Positions 1 through 7,772 of a stretch of 21,977 nucleotides of DNA are shown here, one piece after another. The DNA comes from a virus, in the IMG/VR virus record IMGVR_UViG_3300023116_000404, positions 1-21,977 of that record. One strand, 5' to 3'. Made by a program: the position numbers and the translations under genes. The notes below the pieces were generated by a model. It had not been told where the DNA came from and did no database searches. It saw only the letters and a program-made list of their open reading frames with translations. Position 1 is the stretch's first letter; each line of letters opens with the position of its first letter.

Positions 1-2532
1 GGTGGTATAAACCCAGATGATTTATACGTATCAAACTATTATGAACCTGGTATTAATTCATATGACAAAGGTGCAAGTAAATTAACTGGCGGAAAAATTG
101 ATTTATCATTAGATAACTTAGAAGGTAACGGGTTTGGTGGAAAAATAGCCGATTTATTAAAAAAGATAGTTGCCAGTTTACCTGCTTTTATGTTAGATTA
201 TTTAAATATAAAAATACCATACTATGTTATCAAAAATGCAAAATTGCAAAATAATAGAATTAAAGGTGCTGCTTTAACCTTAACAGCTTTTACACAGTCT
301 GTAATTGTAGGCTTTATAAAATTTCTTATAGCTACAGTTAGAGATCTTGGAGGGAGCTCTGGTTTTTTTGCTGCAGTTTATAGAGGTGTTTTAAGATCAA
401 ACTTAGAGACGGCCAGAGATACTGGCTTCAATTTAAAACTATTGCCATATTTTAAAAAATTGAGAGATAGTAAGATTTTAGGTTTTTTAAGAATTATAAG
501 TAGCATGGGCGATATTGCAGTGGCTGGTGGTTTTTATGGTAAAAATTTATTTTCTGAAAATTATGTAAAAGGCAACAATTTTTTACCATCTATTAGAGTT
601 TCTCATATTAGAGACAATTCTGGGAAAAATGTTTTGTCTAATTCATTATTGCCATCGATGTTACTATATAACCCTAGAGCTGATATGTTTCAAAGGGACA
701 ATATGGCAATGATCGGTTTAACGACCAGGAAAGGTCAAACAGTTTCCGGCGAATTGCCAGTTTATATGGGAAACAATAAAAATAAACAAGGCACAGGTTA
801 TAGTGGGGTTACTGTCGAACATTATATTGACATCGAAGAAGTTAAGAATATTGAAAAAGCACTTGAAGCAGAATATATGCCTTTTTATTTTCATGATACA
901 AGAACAAATGAAATAGTAAGTTTTCATGCATTTTTAAACAGCTTGAGTGATAGCTACTCCGCAAATTATAATAGTCAAAAAGGTTTTGGTCGAATAGAAG
1001 GTACGCAAGTATATAGCGACACAACAAGGTCTTTGTCATTTGATTTTACGGTTGTTGCATATTCTTCTTCTGACATGGATGAAATGTATGCTAAAATAAA
1101 TAAGCTAACAACTTTAGTATATCCGCAATGGTCAAAAGGGACCACAGTTTTAACAGAAAATTTAGATGGTAAAGAAGGTGGAACAATATTTACACAGCCT
1201 TTTAGTCAAATACCAACAGCTACTCCATTAGTCCGAGTGAGATTAGGAGACTTGATTAAAAATAATTATAGTAGAAAAGCTTTGGCTAAAATACATGGTG
1301 TAGAAGATGCAGCAAAACTTGAAATTACCCGCGGTGAAGAAAAACAAACAAAAATTCATCAAGAAAAACTAGTAAAATATTCTGAGTTTGTATCAGACAA
1401 TGAATTATACGATTTTATACAAAATGTCGGCAGCATAAATATTAATGAAGGCAGTGAAGAAGTAACTATGGAAGACTTCGAAGCAGTTGGGTATAAAACA
1501 AATTTAGATTCTTTACCAAAAGCCAATATAGTAATTAATAGTTTAGGTTTTGACCCAGTGCCAGATGTTGATACCTTTATCTGGTCTAAACCTGCAGTTT
1601 TTAATACATTTACAACAGAATATGGAAATCAACCAGTAGTGCCTTTTGGATCTTGGAAACCAGATATAAATACACTGCGTTCACAATATCTGGCAGATCA
1701 CTTTGGTAAACACCTTAGAAAAAGTACGCGGATGAAATTGGTAGCAGCAAAAGTAGTTGATTGGGATACATGGTCTTTTGCGAATAAAAGTACAAAGGAA
1801 AACCCCACTTTCAGCATTGGTTTAATGTATACATTTGAGATATTAGGAGATGAAGATTACGCTCATCAATGGCATTACCCACAGGCCGGTTTAGGTGTCG
1901 CTGGTGTTGTCCCGCCTAAATATATTAGCATGTTATGTACTGGTTATGACAAGCTTTCAAAAAAACTGAGAGATAAACCTATAGGCTATTACATATCAAA
2001 GACAAAGAAAGAACAAGAATTAATAGCAGTTAATACCACGCAGGAAGTTAATACAACAATTTCTTCTGCAGAGTTAGATGGTTTCAAAAAAATATTTAAT
2101 GATCAAAACCCTATTGTACGCTCTTTCGAAAGCACTATGTCAGAAGGTTTAGCTGGAGTAATTACATCGTTAACATTTGACTGGGGTATTAATACTGTGC
2201 CCTGGGATCTAGAAGCAGGGCAACGTGCTCCAACAATCTGTAAAGTAAGTTTATCGCTTAATCCTATTCACGACATTACGCCTGGTATTGATTACAATGG
2301 TGTTAACAGAGCGCCGATATATAAAGTTGGGGCTTCTTCAAATAGTTTGCATGGCGAATTTACAGAAACAAGTGATTATGGCAAAAGTTTAATTGACTCT
2401 GCAGAACGCGTAAGGAATTCTGCGTTGGATACTTTTGACGATACAAACGATTCTGATCAGCTTTTAGATGAATTAAATAAAAGTGACACTGAAACTATTT
2501 CATCAACCATTAGTAAAACTTCACCGATATAA
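1..2532 (+). CDS. Large phage virion (tail/baseplate) protein, 5' partial
   Basis: The reading frame is open from base 1, so the gene starts upstream of the window; the ATG at 190 is internal. At least 843 residues are visible. I do not recognise a precise T4 counterpart. Around visible residues 290-370 (bases about 870-1115) there is a block with 'FYFHDTRTNEIVSFHAFL' followed by a GR..G..VYSDTTRS stretch and 'YPQWS'. As I recall it, this type of domain occurs in large tail or baseplate proteins of contractile-tailed phages. The N-terminal part is rich in Gly, Asn and small hydrophobics; the C-terminus is acidic and Ser/Thr/Asp rich. It lies directly before a gp53-like wedge gene and a hub-like gene, ten bases upstream of the former, which supports a baseplate or tail-tube-initiator role. 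The structural call is fairly safe; the exact position in the tail is inference. Confidence 0.6.
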   Translation, partial: GGINPDDLYVSNYYEPGINSYDKGASKLTGGKIDLSLDNLEGNGFGGKIADLLKKIVASLPAFMLDYLNIKIPYYVIKNAKLQNNRIKGAALTLTAFTQSVIVGFIKFLIATVRDLGGSSGFFAAVYRGVLRSNLETARDTGFNLKLLPYFKKLRDSKILGFLRIISSMGDIAVAGGFYGKNLFSENYVKGNNFLPSIRVSHIRDNSGKNVLSNSLLPSMLLYNPRADMFQRDNMAMIGLTTRKGQTVSGELPVYMGNNKNKQGTGYSGVTVEHYIDIEEVKNIEKALEAEYMPFYFHDTRTNEIVSFHAFLNSLSDSYSANYNSQKGFGRIEGTQVYSDTTRSLSFDFTVVAYSSSDMDEMYAKINKLTTLVYPQWSKGTTVLTENLDGKEGGTIFTQPFSQIPTATPLVRVRLGDLIKNNYSRKALAKIHGVEDAAKLEITRGEEKQTKIHQEKLVKYSEFVSDNELYDFIQNVGSININEGSEEVTMEDFEAVGYKTNLDSLPKANIVINSLGFDPVPDVDTFIWSKPAVFNTFTTEYGNQPVVPFGSWKPDINTLRSQYLADHFGKHLRKSTRMKLVAAKVVDWDTWSFANKSTKENPTFSIGLMYTFEILGDEDYAHQWHYPQAGLGVAGVVPPKYISMLCTGYDKLSKKLRDKPIGYYISKTKKEQELIAVNTTQEVNTTISSAELDGFKKIFNDQNPIVRSFESTMSEGLAGVITSLTFDWGINTVPWDLEAGQRAPTICKVSLSLNPIHDITPGIDYNGVNRAPIYKVGASSNSLHGEFTETSDYGKSLIDSAERVRNSALDTFDDTNDSDQLLDELNKSDTETISSTISKTSPI

Positions 2533-2542
2533 GGAATTATAA

Positions 2543-2827
2543 ATGAGATATAGAAACAGTAGCTTAATTAAAGGCGGAAAAGCTTTGTCAACCAATCAAA
2601 CAATACGCGTTGTTAGAGATTTAGTAAAAAAAGGCACAATACAAACAACTAGGTATATTTCTAAAGAAGGCGATAGGTTAGATGTAATTGCTGGCAGGGT
2701 ATATGGAGATTCTAGCTATTGGTGGCTAATTGCAATATGTTCAAATATTGGGTGGTCTTTACAGATACCACCTAATACTATTATAGAATACCCATCAAAC
2801 TTGCAAGATGTATTGGTGTATGTATGA
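2543..2827 (+). CDS. gp53-like baseplate wedge protein with LysM-type fold
   Basis: A 94-residue protein. Residues about 34-85 form a LysM-like unit: 'TTRYISKEGDRLDVIAGRVY', then GD..YWWLIA, then N...W.LQIPPNTII and a final EYP. This pattern (gD.ld.IA...YGd...wW.IA..N........I..G..l.iP) is shared by phage tail X/LysM proteins and the baseplate wedge protein gp53 of T4-type phages, where it joins wedge sectors around the hub. The ATG is preceded by AGGA at 2532-2535. Its last four bases (ATGA) overlap the start of the next gene, so the two are probably translationally coupled. No signal peptide is present, so it is not a secreted peptidoglycan-binding protein. It could also be a tail-tube or hub adaptor of the same fold. 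Confidence 0.72.
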   Translation: MRYRNSSLIKGGKALSTNQTIRVVRDLVKKGTIQTTRYISKEGDRLDVIAGRVYGDSSYWWLIAICSNIGWSLQIPPNTIIEYPSNLQDVLVYV

Positions 2828-5718
2828 TAAATTATTTTCATGAAAAAAGAAACATGATAAAAGAGGCTTTAACAGAGTTAAGTCAAATTTTAAATGTAAA
2901 AACAGAAAATGATTTGATAGCAAAATTAATAGGTGCTGAAGTCAATGGAAATATAGACTTAAACAATATTAATTTTTTACTAAATGACATCAAATTAGAT
3001 GATTTAGTAAAATATATTTTAGACATGCAAAATGGCGGCACTTTTTTAAATGAATTTGAAGCAAATATTAAAAGTTTTATTTCAGGTGATGAAGGCGAAT
3101 CTGATTTAACAAAAAAGATTAATGATAAAGAACAGAGGCTTTTTACAATAACACATGAATCTGAGCAAGAGAATTACAATTTTTTAAGTACTAGTAAAAT
3201 ATCTAAAATTATTGGCGATGGATCAAAATACAACCAACAAACCTCCAGTCCCACGAAACAAAATCCTTCTTTCGGTGTCGTACAGTTTCATAGTACAACT
3301 TTAAATTATGCAAACCGCGGTGCAGGGTTTGCATCTGTTTTTTTATCTGCTGTACCTAGTACAGAAATATCAAAATGTGTGCCATTTTTTGATTTGCAAA
3401 TCATATCATCTGCAAATACTATTTTAAAATCTGATCGCGGGCAATCAACACCAAATGGCTTAAGTTTAATAAAATATTTATCTAAAGACGTAAGAAATGA
3501 TAGCGCATTAGACATGCAAAGAGCAAAAAGATTTACTACTTCAGCTGACTTAGGTGGCAAATTGAAAAGTGAAGAAGTAATTAATGTTGCCTACGCTGGT
3601 ATGGAATTGTTCACTGCTCCTCAAACTATGAATTATGTTGGCGAAAAATTTAGAGACACAAGTTTCCTAGATAAAAGTAGTGAAAGACGAAATATTTTAG
3701 ATCCTAAAAGACCTTTTATGACAGTTAAAAGTTTTGACGTAAATGTAGTGCCTGCTAGTGGTATGTTAAGCAGCACATCTGCAACATTATCACTTACATT
3801 ACACGATAGATCTAGATTGTCGGATATATCTGAGTTAGTTGTCCCAGGTACTTTAAACCAAGTTGAAATACTAATTGAATATGGGTGGTCTCACCCTAGG
3901 AAAGACACACCGTACGGTAAGTTATTAAATGCGTGTCGAGTTGTTAATAAATTCAGGGTTTCTAGCACTTCCTATAATTTTACCCCAGCTGGAGAGATGG
4001 ATATAACATTAACCATGTTTTCTAAAGGTATTGATGATATTGCTTTTGGGTTAATTACTGATGACGGTGTTAAACATACAATGGATGAGCTAACAGTGTT
4101 GCTTAAAGAAATAAAAGCAATTAAAAAGAAATTAGTAAAAGTACCAAGCTACTCTCAAATTGCAGATTCACAGATATTGGGGAAGTTAAATAGCACAAAT
4201 AATATTTTAACATTAGATAACAAAGAAATAGAGGAAGTTAAAAAAATTATTGTAAAGCTTTCTAATGATTTAAAAGATCTTCAAAACACTGATGTGAAAA
4301 GTACTTTAAAAAACATGACCACAAAATTAAATAAAGCATTAGATAATACTAGCGTGTTAAAAAAAGATTTAACAACAACAGTGAACAAACTACTGGCTGA
4401 TATTAGAAAAGGCGATGATCCTTTTTTAAAAGATAAAACGTACAAAGGTGCACCTAAAAAGAAAACACACGTAAGTTTTGCAAAATTAGCTACTATATTT
4501 ATGGCAAAAAATATTGCAGCTAATAAAAACTTTGATGAAGTACAACTAGTTTTTTATCCTATGAATGAATATTCTGGTTATTGCAGAGATGATGATGTAG
4601 GTAGTTTCCCTATCAACATAAGCAAATTCAAAAAATATTTCAGTGAAAGAATAAAAGAAAATTATACAATGTCTATAATCCAGTTTATAGGTTTTATGAA
4701 CAGTATATTTTTTTCAAATTTAGCATCAGATGCATATGGTTTTGGCAGTATATATCAGCGTGATGAAAATGGGCAATCAAAAGTTAAATCAAATGCAAAG
4801 AAAAAAAATATTCTTGCTGAAAAAGAAAACGTATTAGTAGAAGCTTATGGTGGAAAAGGTTCCGCATTGAAATTTAAAAAACCAAGTATACAGCTGGTTA
4901 TAGAAACTGTGCCTCATATTAATGACCCTAATAAATCCATATGCAGAATGCATTTTTTTGATGCATCTACAACTAGTTATTCTAGTTATTATGATGTTTA
5001 TCAAGCTGCATTAGATTCTAATTACAGCACCTTTAATCGGGAAGCAATTGATAAAGAGCACACCCATATTAAAAAAGGAGGTAATAGTCAAGCAAGTGCA
5101 AGAGGTGACCATGGGAAAGTTTACGCTCAGTCTGCCAATGATATTTTTCAAAATCCTTTATTTAATAATTTTTTTAAAAGTAAACAAATAAAAGTAATAG
5201 AAAAAAATGAAGCTGGCCAGAATGTTGAAAAAAATCAAGAAGTTGTTTATATAAATGGTGGTCCTAACAAAATTAGATCTTTTTTTACATATACAATGCC
5301 TACTTTAAAATATGGAACCGAAGCTTCAGGTATTATTAATGCAAATCTTTCAACTAGTACTGACCCAACATTGCAGGCAATACACATGAAAAAACAATTT
5401 CAAAAGAATGCGCATTCTCCAGATGCAGATTCTGATGATGGTATGCCTTTAAAAACGCTAAGAACTAGTTTAGAATTAGAATGTTATGGTTGTCCATTTA
5501 TCATATTTGGGCAACAGTTTTTTGTTGATTTTCAAACAAATACGACTGCAGATGACGTATACGCAGTTAAAGGTTTTTCACATAAAATAGCTCCCGGGTC
5601 TTTTTCTACTAATGTTCAACTAGTTCCTTTGCAACGTGAAGGTCAATTTGAAAGCATATTAAAATCAACACAGAAATTAATTAATGAAATAGATATAACT
5701 AATGAGTCTCTAGAATAA
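2824..5718 (+). CDS. Baseplate hub-like structural protein (gp27/gpD-type C-terminus)
   Basis: A 964-residue protein whose ATG overlaps the preceding stop by four bases (ATGA). Three regions can be seen. Residues about 300-360 carry a beta-rich block ending 'VEILIEYGWSHP', typical of large-phage hub proteins. Residues about 420-535 are a Lys/Glu/Leu-rich, almost entirely helical insertion, likely coiled coil. Residues about 880-936 contain 'YGCPFIIFGQQFFVDFQT' and then 'AVKGFSHKIAPGSFSTNVQL', the hub signature in which a beta strand, an SH.I.PG.F turn and another strand close the gp27 or Mu gp44/P2 gpD tube domain. Such proteins form the trimeric platform under the tail tube and hold the spike. 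It is much longer than T4 gp27 (about 390 residues), so extra domains have been inserted. The hub call rests mainly on the C-terminus and on the neighbouring gp53-like gene. Confidence 0.62.
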   Translation: MINYFHEKRNMIKEALTELSQILNVKTENDLIAKLIGAEVNGNIDLNNINFLLNDIKLDDLVKYILDMQNGGTFLNEFEANIKSFISGDEGESDLTKKINDKEQRLFTITHESEQENYNFLSTSKISKIIGDGSKYNQQTSSPTKQNPSFGVVQFHSTTLNYANRGAGFASVFLSAVPSTEISKCVPFFDLQIISSANTILKSDRGQSTPNGLSLIKYLSKDVRNDSALDMQRAKRFTTSADLGGKLKSEEVINVAYAGMELFTAPQTMNYVGEKFRDTSFLDKSSERRNILDPKRPFMTVKSFDVNVVPASGMLSSTSATLSLTLHDRSRLSDISELVVPGTLNQVEILIEYGWSHPRKDTPYGKLLNACRVVNKFRVSSTSYNFTPAGEMDITLTMFSKGIDDIAFGLITDDGVKHTMDELTVLLKEIKAIKKKLVKVPSYSQIADSQILGKLNSTNNILTLDNKEIEEVKKIIVKLSNDLKDLQNTDVKSTLKNMTTKLNKALDNTSVLKKDLTTTVNKLLADIRKGDDPFLKDKTYKGAPKKKTHVSFAKLATIFMAKNIAANKNFDEVQLVFYPMNEYSGYCRDDDVGSFPINISKFKKYFSERIKENYTMSIIQFIGFMNSIFFSNLASDAYGFGSIYQRDENGQSKVKSNAKKKNILAEKENVLVEAYGGKGSALKFKKPSIQLVIETVPHINDPNKSICRMHFFDASTTSYSSYYDVYQAALDSNYSTFNREAIDKEHTHIKKGGNSQASARGDHGKVYAQSANDIFQNPLFNNFFKSKQIKVIEKNEAGQNVEKNQEVVYINGGPNKIRSFFTYTMPTLKYGTEASGIINANLSTSTDPTLQAIHMKKQFQKNAHSPDADSDDGMPLKTLRTSLELECYGCPFIIFGQQFFVDFQTNTTADDVYAVKGFSHKIAPGSFSTNVQLVPLQREGQFESILKSTQKLINEIDITNESLE

Positions 5719-5727
5719 AAAGATTAT

Positions 5728-5755
5728 TTGTAAATTGTTTTTTTACGTATATAAT
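5728..5755 (+). promoter_or_regulatory. Sigma70-like promoter before the polymerase gene
   Basis: TTGTAA at 5728-5733 and TATAAT at 5750-5755 are separated by 16 bases, close to the host-type -35/-10 consensus. They lie in the only gap (5719-5769) between the hub gene and the polymerase gene. A short inverted repeat, GTAAA (5730-5734) and TTTAC (5742-5746), sits within the spacer. This would start a new transcription unit at the change from virion to replication genes. Confidence 0.5.
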
Positions 5756-5769
5756 TTGCTGAGGTGATT

Positions 5770-6807
5770 ATGTTATATTTTGATAGATCTATATTTGGCA
5801 CTGAAAAACATCTTACTTATAATAAGAAAAAGTTTGTTTGGAAAAATGATATAGAAAGTGAGTACACAAGTTCTGTAGAGTTTAAAAACATAGCGCAAAC
5901 ATTTGATTTTAACATACCTTCTTTATTCCCAGATAGTTACATGAAAATGTGTAAAAACATAAGTACAACTAACTTGGCTAGATGTATTCCCGCACCAATT
6001 ATAAAAGAATCATGTCAAAGATATTGTGATACGTATGACAAGTTTTTAGAAAAATATAATGATCACAAGTATTTACCTGTTTTAGAAACTACAGAGAAGT
6101 TTATAAATCGGCTAAAAAGACCAAAGGTGGATAGAATTAGATACGCAGCAATAAATGCATCAAACGTTAATCTTCCGGGTTTCGTTATGACTAATAAGCA
6201 TTTAAACACGCCTGTTTATTCTAGGTTAAATACGAAGACTGGAAGGTTGACTGTTGTTGATGGACCAAATGTTTTAACATTGAAAAAGAGTTATAGAAAC
6301 ATGTTAGCTAATTGCATGCAGGTAGATTTTAACAGTATGGAGCCTAGGCTTTTGTTAGCAATATTAGGTATAAAAATAGATGGTGATTTATACAGCTGGG
6401 TCGGCGAAAAGACAGGTATAAAAGAAGAAAGATCAAAGTTAAAGATAAAAATTATTACTAGCTTGTATGGCGGTACAAAAGTAAAAGAAATCAATGATTT
6501 ATTTGCTGTTGATGAATGGAATGATCAACTTCACAAAAGTATAAAGAGTAACAAAATAGAAAATTATTTTGGTCGTGTAGTTGATGTAAGTGACACAGAT
6601 AAAAATAACTTATTAGCTATATACATACAATCATCAGCAGTTGACGCATCTTTATTAGGTTTTAACTGGTTAGTAGATAATTATAAGTTAGATCCATACT
6701 GGATAATACATGATGCGTTAATATTTAAATGTACTGATGTAGATTTACCTAAAAGTCTAAAAATTACGGATGATATATTTTTACCAGTCGAATATACGGA
6801 GATATAA
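5770..6807 (+). CDS. Mini family A DNA polymerase (palm/fingers core only)
   Basis: A 345-residue protein; the ATG at 5770 is chosen over the in-frame GTG at 5764 because GAGG (5761-5764) lies at the right distance only from the ATG. Family A landmarks occur in order. 'TKTGRLTVVDGPN' at 155-167 matches the TGRLSS..PN segment. 'DFNSMEPRLL' at 186-195 is motif A, with D186, E191 and R193. 'RSKLKIKIITSLYGG' at 221-235 is motif B, with R221, K225 and Y233 matching E. coli R754, K758 and Y766. 'YFGRV' is at 266-270 and Q287 sits where Q849 does. 'IHDALIF' at 313-319 is motif C, with catalytic D315. All catalytic aspartates are present. The protein is far shorter than a Klenow fragment (about 605 residues): I see no 3'-5' exonuclease motifs in the first 150 residues, and the A-to-B distance is short. 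The residue matching Phe762 is Ile229. It could be a reduced replicative polymerase using a separate exonuclease, or a repair enzyme. Confidence 0.75.
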   Translation: MLYFDRSIFGTEKHLTYNKKKFVWKNDIESEYTSSVEFKNIAQTFDFNIPSLFPDSYMKMCKNISTTNLARCIPAPIIKESCQRYCDTYDKFLEKYNDHKYLPVLETTEKFINRLKRPKVDRIRYAAINASNVNLPGFVMTNKHLNTPVYSRLNTKTGRLTVVDGPNVLTLKKSYRNMLANCMQVDFNSMEPRLLLAILGIKIDGDLYSWVGEKTGIKEERSKLKIKIITSLYGGTKVKEINDLFAVDEWNDQLHKSIKSNKIENYFGRVVDVSDTDKNNLLAIYIQSSAVDASLLGFNWLVDNYKLDPYWIIHDALIFKCTDVDLPKSLKITDDIFLPVEYTEI

Positions 6808-7410
6808 ATGAGTAGTTTATATGATTACATAATAGCAGAAACAACCGGGGGAAGTGGCTCGGGTAGTAAAACAACAACGCCTAAACCAAAGCCAAAACCA
6901 AAGCCTAAAAATAATTCAACCCCAATTAAAAAATTAGCTGCTTCAACGGAAAGTGCACTAGTTGGTAAGAAGTATGATGAAATAGCTAAGAAATATAGAT
7001 TGGCTTCTGAAACAAATCCGGCTAAATTAATGCGTGAATTTAATATCGATTATACATATAATGGAAATAATTTTGGTGATTTACTTTCACATGTTTTTGT
7101 TGAAGGTTTTGCAAAACATCAAGACATTCAACAAGTTATTGATAAAGCTACATTAGTTGAAAGTAACACTGGACAAAAGGGTGTGCTTTTTGAGGTTAAT
7201 ACATTCGCTTTTGGTTATTCTCCTAGCAACGTTGCTTTTTGGATTAAAGATACTATCAAAGCAAAGCACAGAATAAATCAAATAAAAGGTCAAAAGACTT
7301 TTCTTGATAGACACTTGAGAATAGAAGCAATTCCCGGTCAAACACATTTAATTATTTATTTTGCAAACAGAGCAAAAAACTGGGGCATTGCGCAACCGGT
7401 AAGATTTTGA
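6808..7410 (+). CDS. Unknown phage protein with Pro-Lys linker
   Basis: A 200-residue protein that I do not recognise. The ATG follows the polymerase stop directly (TAAATG) and has GGAG about six bases upstream. Residues 1-20 are a short hydrophobic helix followed by 'TTGGSGSGS'. Residues about 22-40 are a Thr/Pro/Lys linker with the dipeptide PK repeated five times. The rest is a mixed alpha/beta domain rich in Lys and aromatic residues, with no cysteines and no catalytic signature I can name. The basic, linker-bearing layout would suit a DNA-binding or virion-associated protein. The tight spacing places it in the polymerase transcription unit. Real gene, function unknown. Confidence 0.7.
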   Translation: MSSLYDYIIAETTGGSGSGSKTTTPKPKPKPKPKNNSTPIKKLAASTESALVGKKYDEIAKKYRLASETNPAKLMREFNIDYTYNGNNFGDLLSHVFVEGFAKHQDIQQVIDKATLVESNTGQKGVLFEVNTFAFGYSPSNVAFWIKDTIKAKHRINQIKGQKTFLDRHLRIEAIPGQTHLIIYFANRAKNWGIAQPVRF

Positions 7411-7425
7411 TAGTTGGAGAAAACC

Positions 7426-7671
7426 ATGATTGAAAAAATACGTGAGTATATTAGAAAAATTATAATTGAAGCTTATGATCCGGATGATGTGCATGAGATG
7501 GGTGATGAAGATGATTTGTTAATAGAGCCAGACGTTAAAGAAGACCGGGAAAATGAAAAAGATCCGTATGATGATGTTTATGACGAGGATGTTGATGAAG
7601 CAAGTGTTGTTGGCGGAATAGCTGGTGTAGTTGGCCCAGCATTTAATCCAGACCCGGAAAGAAAATATTAA
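7426..7671 (+). CDS. Small acidic unknown protein
   Basis: An 81-residue protein. The ATG at 7426 is preferred over the in-frame TTG at 7414 because GGAGA (7416-7420) serves the ATG. It has three parts: a basic amphipathic helix 'MIEKIREYIRKIIIEAYD', a very acidic centre rich in Asp and Glu (residues about 18-62), and a small-residue tail 'EASVVGGIAGVVGPAF'. No enzyme motif is present. The N-terminal helix loosely resembles the first residues of the preceding gene product ('LYDYIIAE'). My recollection, not checked, is that small virion or internal proteins of large marine phages often have this design. A DNA mimic or an assembly factor is also possible. Confidence 0.6.
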   Translation: MIEKIREYIRKIIIEAYDPDDVHEMGDEDDLLIEPDVKEDRENEKDPYDDVYDEDVDEASVVGGIAGVVGPAFNPDPERKY

Positions 7672-7688
7672 ATATATTTTATACAACT

Positions 7689-7765
7689 CCAATGGTGTAA
7701 ATATAATAATAAAGTTATCGTGTTGATAACGTTACAAAACATTTAAAAATTTACACATTTGGAGG
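7689..7765 (+). promoter_or_regulatory. Folded leader of the SSB gene
   Basis: Two nested inverted repeats precede the SSB start. The inner one is GTTATC (7714-7719) and GATAAC (7725-7730), a perfect six-base stem with a five-base loop. The outer one is GTGTAAAT (7695-7702) and ATTTACAC (7749-7756), a perfect eight-base stem, extended after a two-by-two mismatch by CCAA (7689-7692) and TTGG (7759-7762). The right end of the outer stem enters the strong Shine-Dalgarno GGAGG (7761-7765), so folding could block ribosome entry. A TATAAT at 7702-7707 could also be a -10 box. A transcript starting from it would lack the outer left arm and begin close to the inner hairpin. Confidence 0.5.
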
Positions 7766-7772
7766 TGTATTT

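Noticed and set aside
190-192. ATG at 190 as the start of the first structural gene
   Set aside because: The same frame is open back to base 1 with coding-like sequence, and there is no ribosome-binding site before 190, so the gene begins outside the window.
5764-5766. GTG at 5764 as the polymerase start
   Set aside because: GAGG overlaps it, leaving no spacing; the ATG at 5770 is five bases after that site.
5719-5769. tRNA or small RNA gene between hub and polymerase
   Set aside because: The 51-base gap is too short and AT-rich; it is explained by a promoter and ribosome-binding site.
6891-6911. Pro-Lys codon repeat as a possible CRISPR or regulatory repeat
   Set aside because: It is in frame, codes for a PK linker, and its units are six bases with varying codons.
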